Assembly (NCBI GenBank): GCA_902479095.1
Contig: CABSNL010000084.1
Location: 1 to 6,564, forward strand
Direction of reading: 5' to 3'
DNA: 6,564 bases
DNA from: an uncultured Collinsella sp.
GTDB taxonomy: Bacteria > Actinomycetota > Coriobacteriia > Coriobacteriales > Coriobacteriaceae
Shown here: positions 5,988 to 6,564 of the stretch, piece after piece
Layout: each line of letters begins with the position of its first letter
Numbering within the stretch: the first letter of the stretch is position 1
Translations under genes and position numbers: made by a program
The notes under the pieces: generated by a model
The model's input: only the letters and a program-made list of their open reading frames with translations
Database searches by the model: none
Told to the model about the DNA's origin: nothing

Positions 5988-6053
5988 AGTTGCGGTGAAA
6001 TAGGGATTGATTTGTGGCCATAAGCCAAAAACAGTCCCTATTTCACCGCAACT
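5988..6053. repeat. Palindromic repeat element, copy B (66 bp)
   Basis: Arms 5988-6009 and 6032-6053 pair over all 22 positions (21 Watson-Crick, one G-T). A smaller inner stem joins TGGC 6015-6018 to GCCA 6024-6027, and then comes an A-run. It is a near copy of 2423-2490 in the same orientation. The second pair of the stem is C-G in copy A and G-C in copy B, a compensatory change. It starts 13 nt past the DegV stop codon on the minus strand. There the stem is followed by TTCTTTTG, so this copy may double as the DegV terminator. Confidence 0.87.
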
Positions 6054-6066
6054 GATGTGGGCGTTC

Positions 6067-6564
6067 CTAGCGAGTTGGCTGGTAGCGGGGGCAGTAGCTG
6101 ATGGCGATGGCGTCGACGCCTACATGGGTGGCGATGGTGCAGCCGATGGGGCCGGTGCCGGCATCTACGTAGTCCTGGCCTGCGAGCGCCTGGTTAACGA
6201 GCTCCTGCTCCTCAGCGGCGCCGGTCGTGAGTACGCGCACGCTGGAGCCCGGGTGTGCGGCCAAAAATGCGAGGCAATCTGCCATGGTGTTGGCGACGAT
6301 GCGCTTGGCGCCGCGGCCCTTTTTGATGGCCTTGATCTCGCCCGATTTCCACTCCGGCGAAACGGCCAGGCGAATGTTGAGCATCTGCGTGAGCTGGCCG
6401 GCGAGCTTGGGCGCGCGGCCGTTCTTAACGAGGTTCTCGAGCGTGCGGGGAATCAGCAGCAGGTGGGCGTCGGGCAGCGTCGCGCGGATCTGTGCCTCGG
6501 TCTCGTCCAGGCTGCGGCCGTCCTCGCGCATGGCGAGCGCGTACTCCACCAGCAGGCCCTCGGC
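6067..6564 (-). CDS. DegV-family (EDD fold) fatty-acid-binding protein, N-terminal part outside the window
   Basis: The visible 165 residues are the C-terminal part of a DegV/FakB-type protein, usually about 280-290 residues long. Members bind a single fatty acid; FakB proteins present it to the kinase FakA so that exogenous fatty acids enter phospholipid synthesis. Supporting segments are the helix GLLVEYALAM at the window edge, ENLVKNGRAPKLAGQLTQML followed by NIRLAVSPEWKSGEIKAIKKGRG (the usual 'L..GGRI...LLNIKPI...G.I....K.RG' pattern), and the late ATHVGVDAIAISY, which matches the family's 'GTHvGPGalgl' region. The frame is open to base 6564; a GTG at 6547-6549 is internal and not the start. 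The stop is TAG at 6067-6069. GC content is clearly higher than in the helicase region, as expected of a core gene. The lipid-binding Ser/Thr motif of the N-terminal domain is not in view, so binding ability cannot be judged. Confidence 0.9.
   Translation of the reverse strand, partial: AEGLLVEYALAMREDGRSLDETEAQIRATLPDAHLLLIPRTLENLVKNGRAPKLAGQLTQMLNIRLAVSPEWKSGEIKAIKKGRGAKRIVANTMADCLAFLAAHPGSSVRVLTTGAAEEQELVNQALAGQDYVDAGTGPIGCTIATHVGVDAIAISYCPRYQPTR

Noticed and set aside
5777..6028. Minus-strand open frame of 83 codons across the inverted-repeat element and repeat B
   Set aside because: It begins inside one repeat and ends inside another; its translation shows no domain, and the sequence is better explained by the repeats.
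2423..6053. CRISPR array or composite transposon defined by the two palindromic repeats
   Set aside because: Only two copies 3.5 kb apart with no spacers, no transposase between them, and no target-site duplication seen.

Overview
The window looks like part of a chromosome from a high-GC Actinomycetota gut bacterium of the Coriobacteriia, with Collinsella as my best guess. That assignment is inference from GC-rich codon use and the style of the housekeeping proteins; no rRNA or marker gene is present to settle it.

Layout. (1) Positions 1-693, plus strand: the 3' part of tgt, the tRNA-guanine transglycosylase of queuosine modification. (2) 694-926: an intergenic stretch with a long GC-rich hairpin and a good intrinsic terminator placed directly before the next ribosome binding site. 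(3) 927-1685, plus: a LOG-family Rossmann-fold protein. (4) 1799-2409, plus: a type II toxin-antitoxin operon, RelB/DinJ-type antitoxin then YafQ-type mRNA interferase, 2 nt apart, with an inverted-repeat operator candidate upstream. (5) 2475-5459, minus: a 994-residue primase-helicase of the type annotated as 'TOTE conflict system' (Cys cluster, archaeo-eukaryotic primase domain, XPB-like SF2 helicase, and a C-terminal phospholipase-D-like domain that has lost its HxK residues). (6) 5668-5899: a 232-bp element with near-perfect 36-bp terminal inverted repeats, just upstream of the helicase. (7) 6067-6564, minus: the C-terminal part of a DegV-family lipid-binding protein.

Two copies of a 66-68-bp palindromic repeat (2423-2490 and 5988-6053) lie in the same orientation on either side of the helicase block. 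The left copy supplies the helicase stop codon and last four codons. The block from about 1690 to 6060 is visibly less GC-rich than tgt, the LOG gene and DegV. I read it as an accessory stretch, a toxin-antitoxin pair plus a predicted anti-invader primase-helicase, set between core genes and bounded by small repeats.

The points most worth following up are the degenerate PLD domain, a probable 2-bp frameshift that hides about 56 N-terminal residues of the primase-helicase, the inverted-repeat element upstream of it (MITE or invertible switch), and the flanking palindromic repeats with a compensatory base-pair change.
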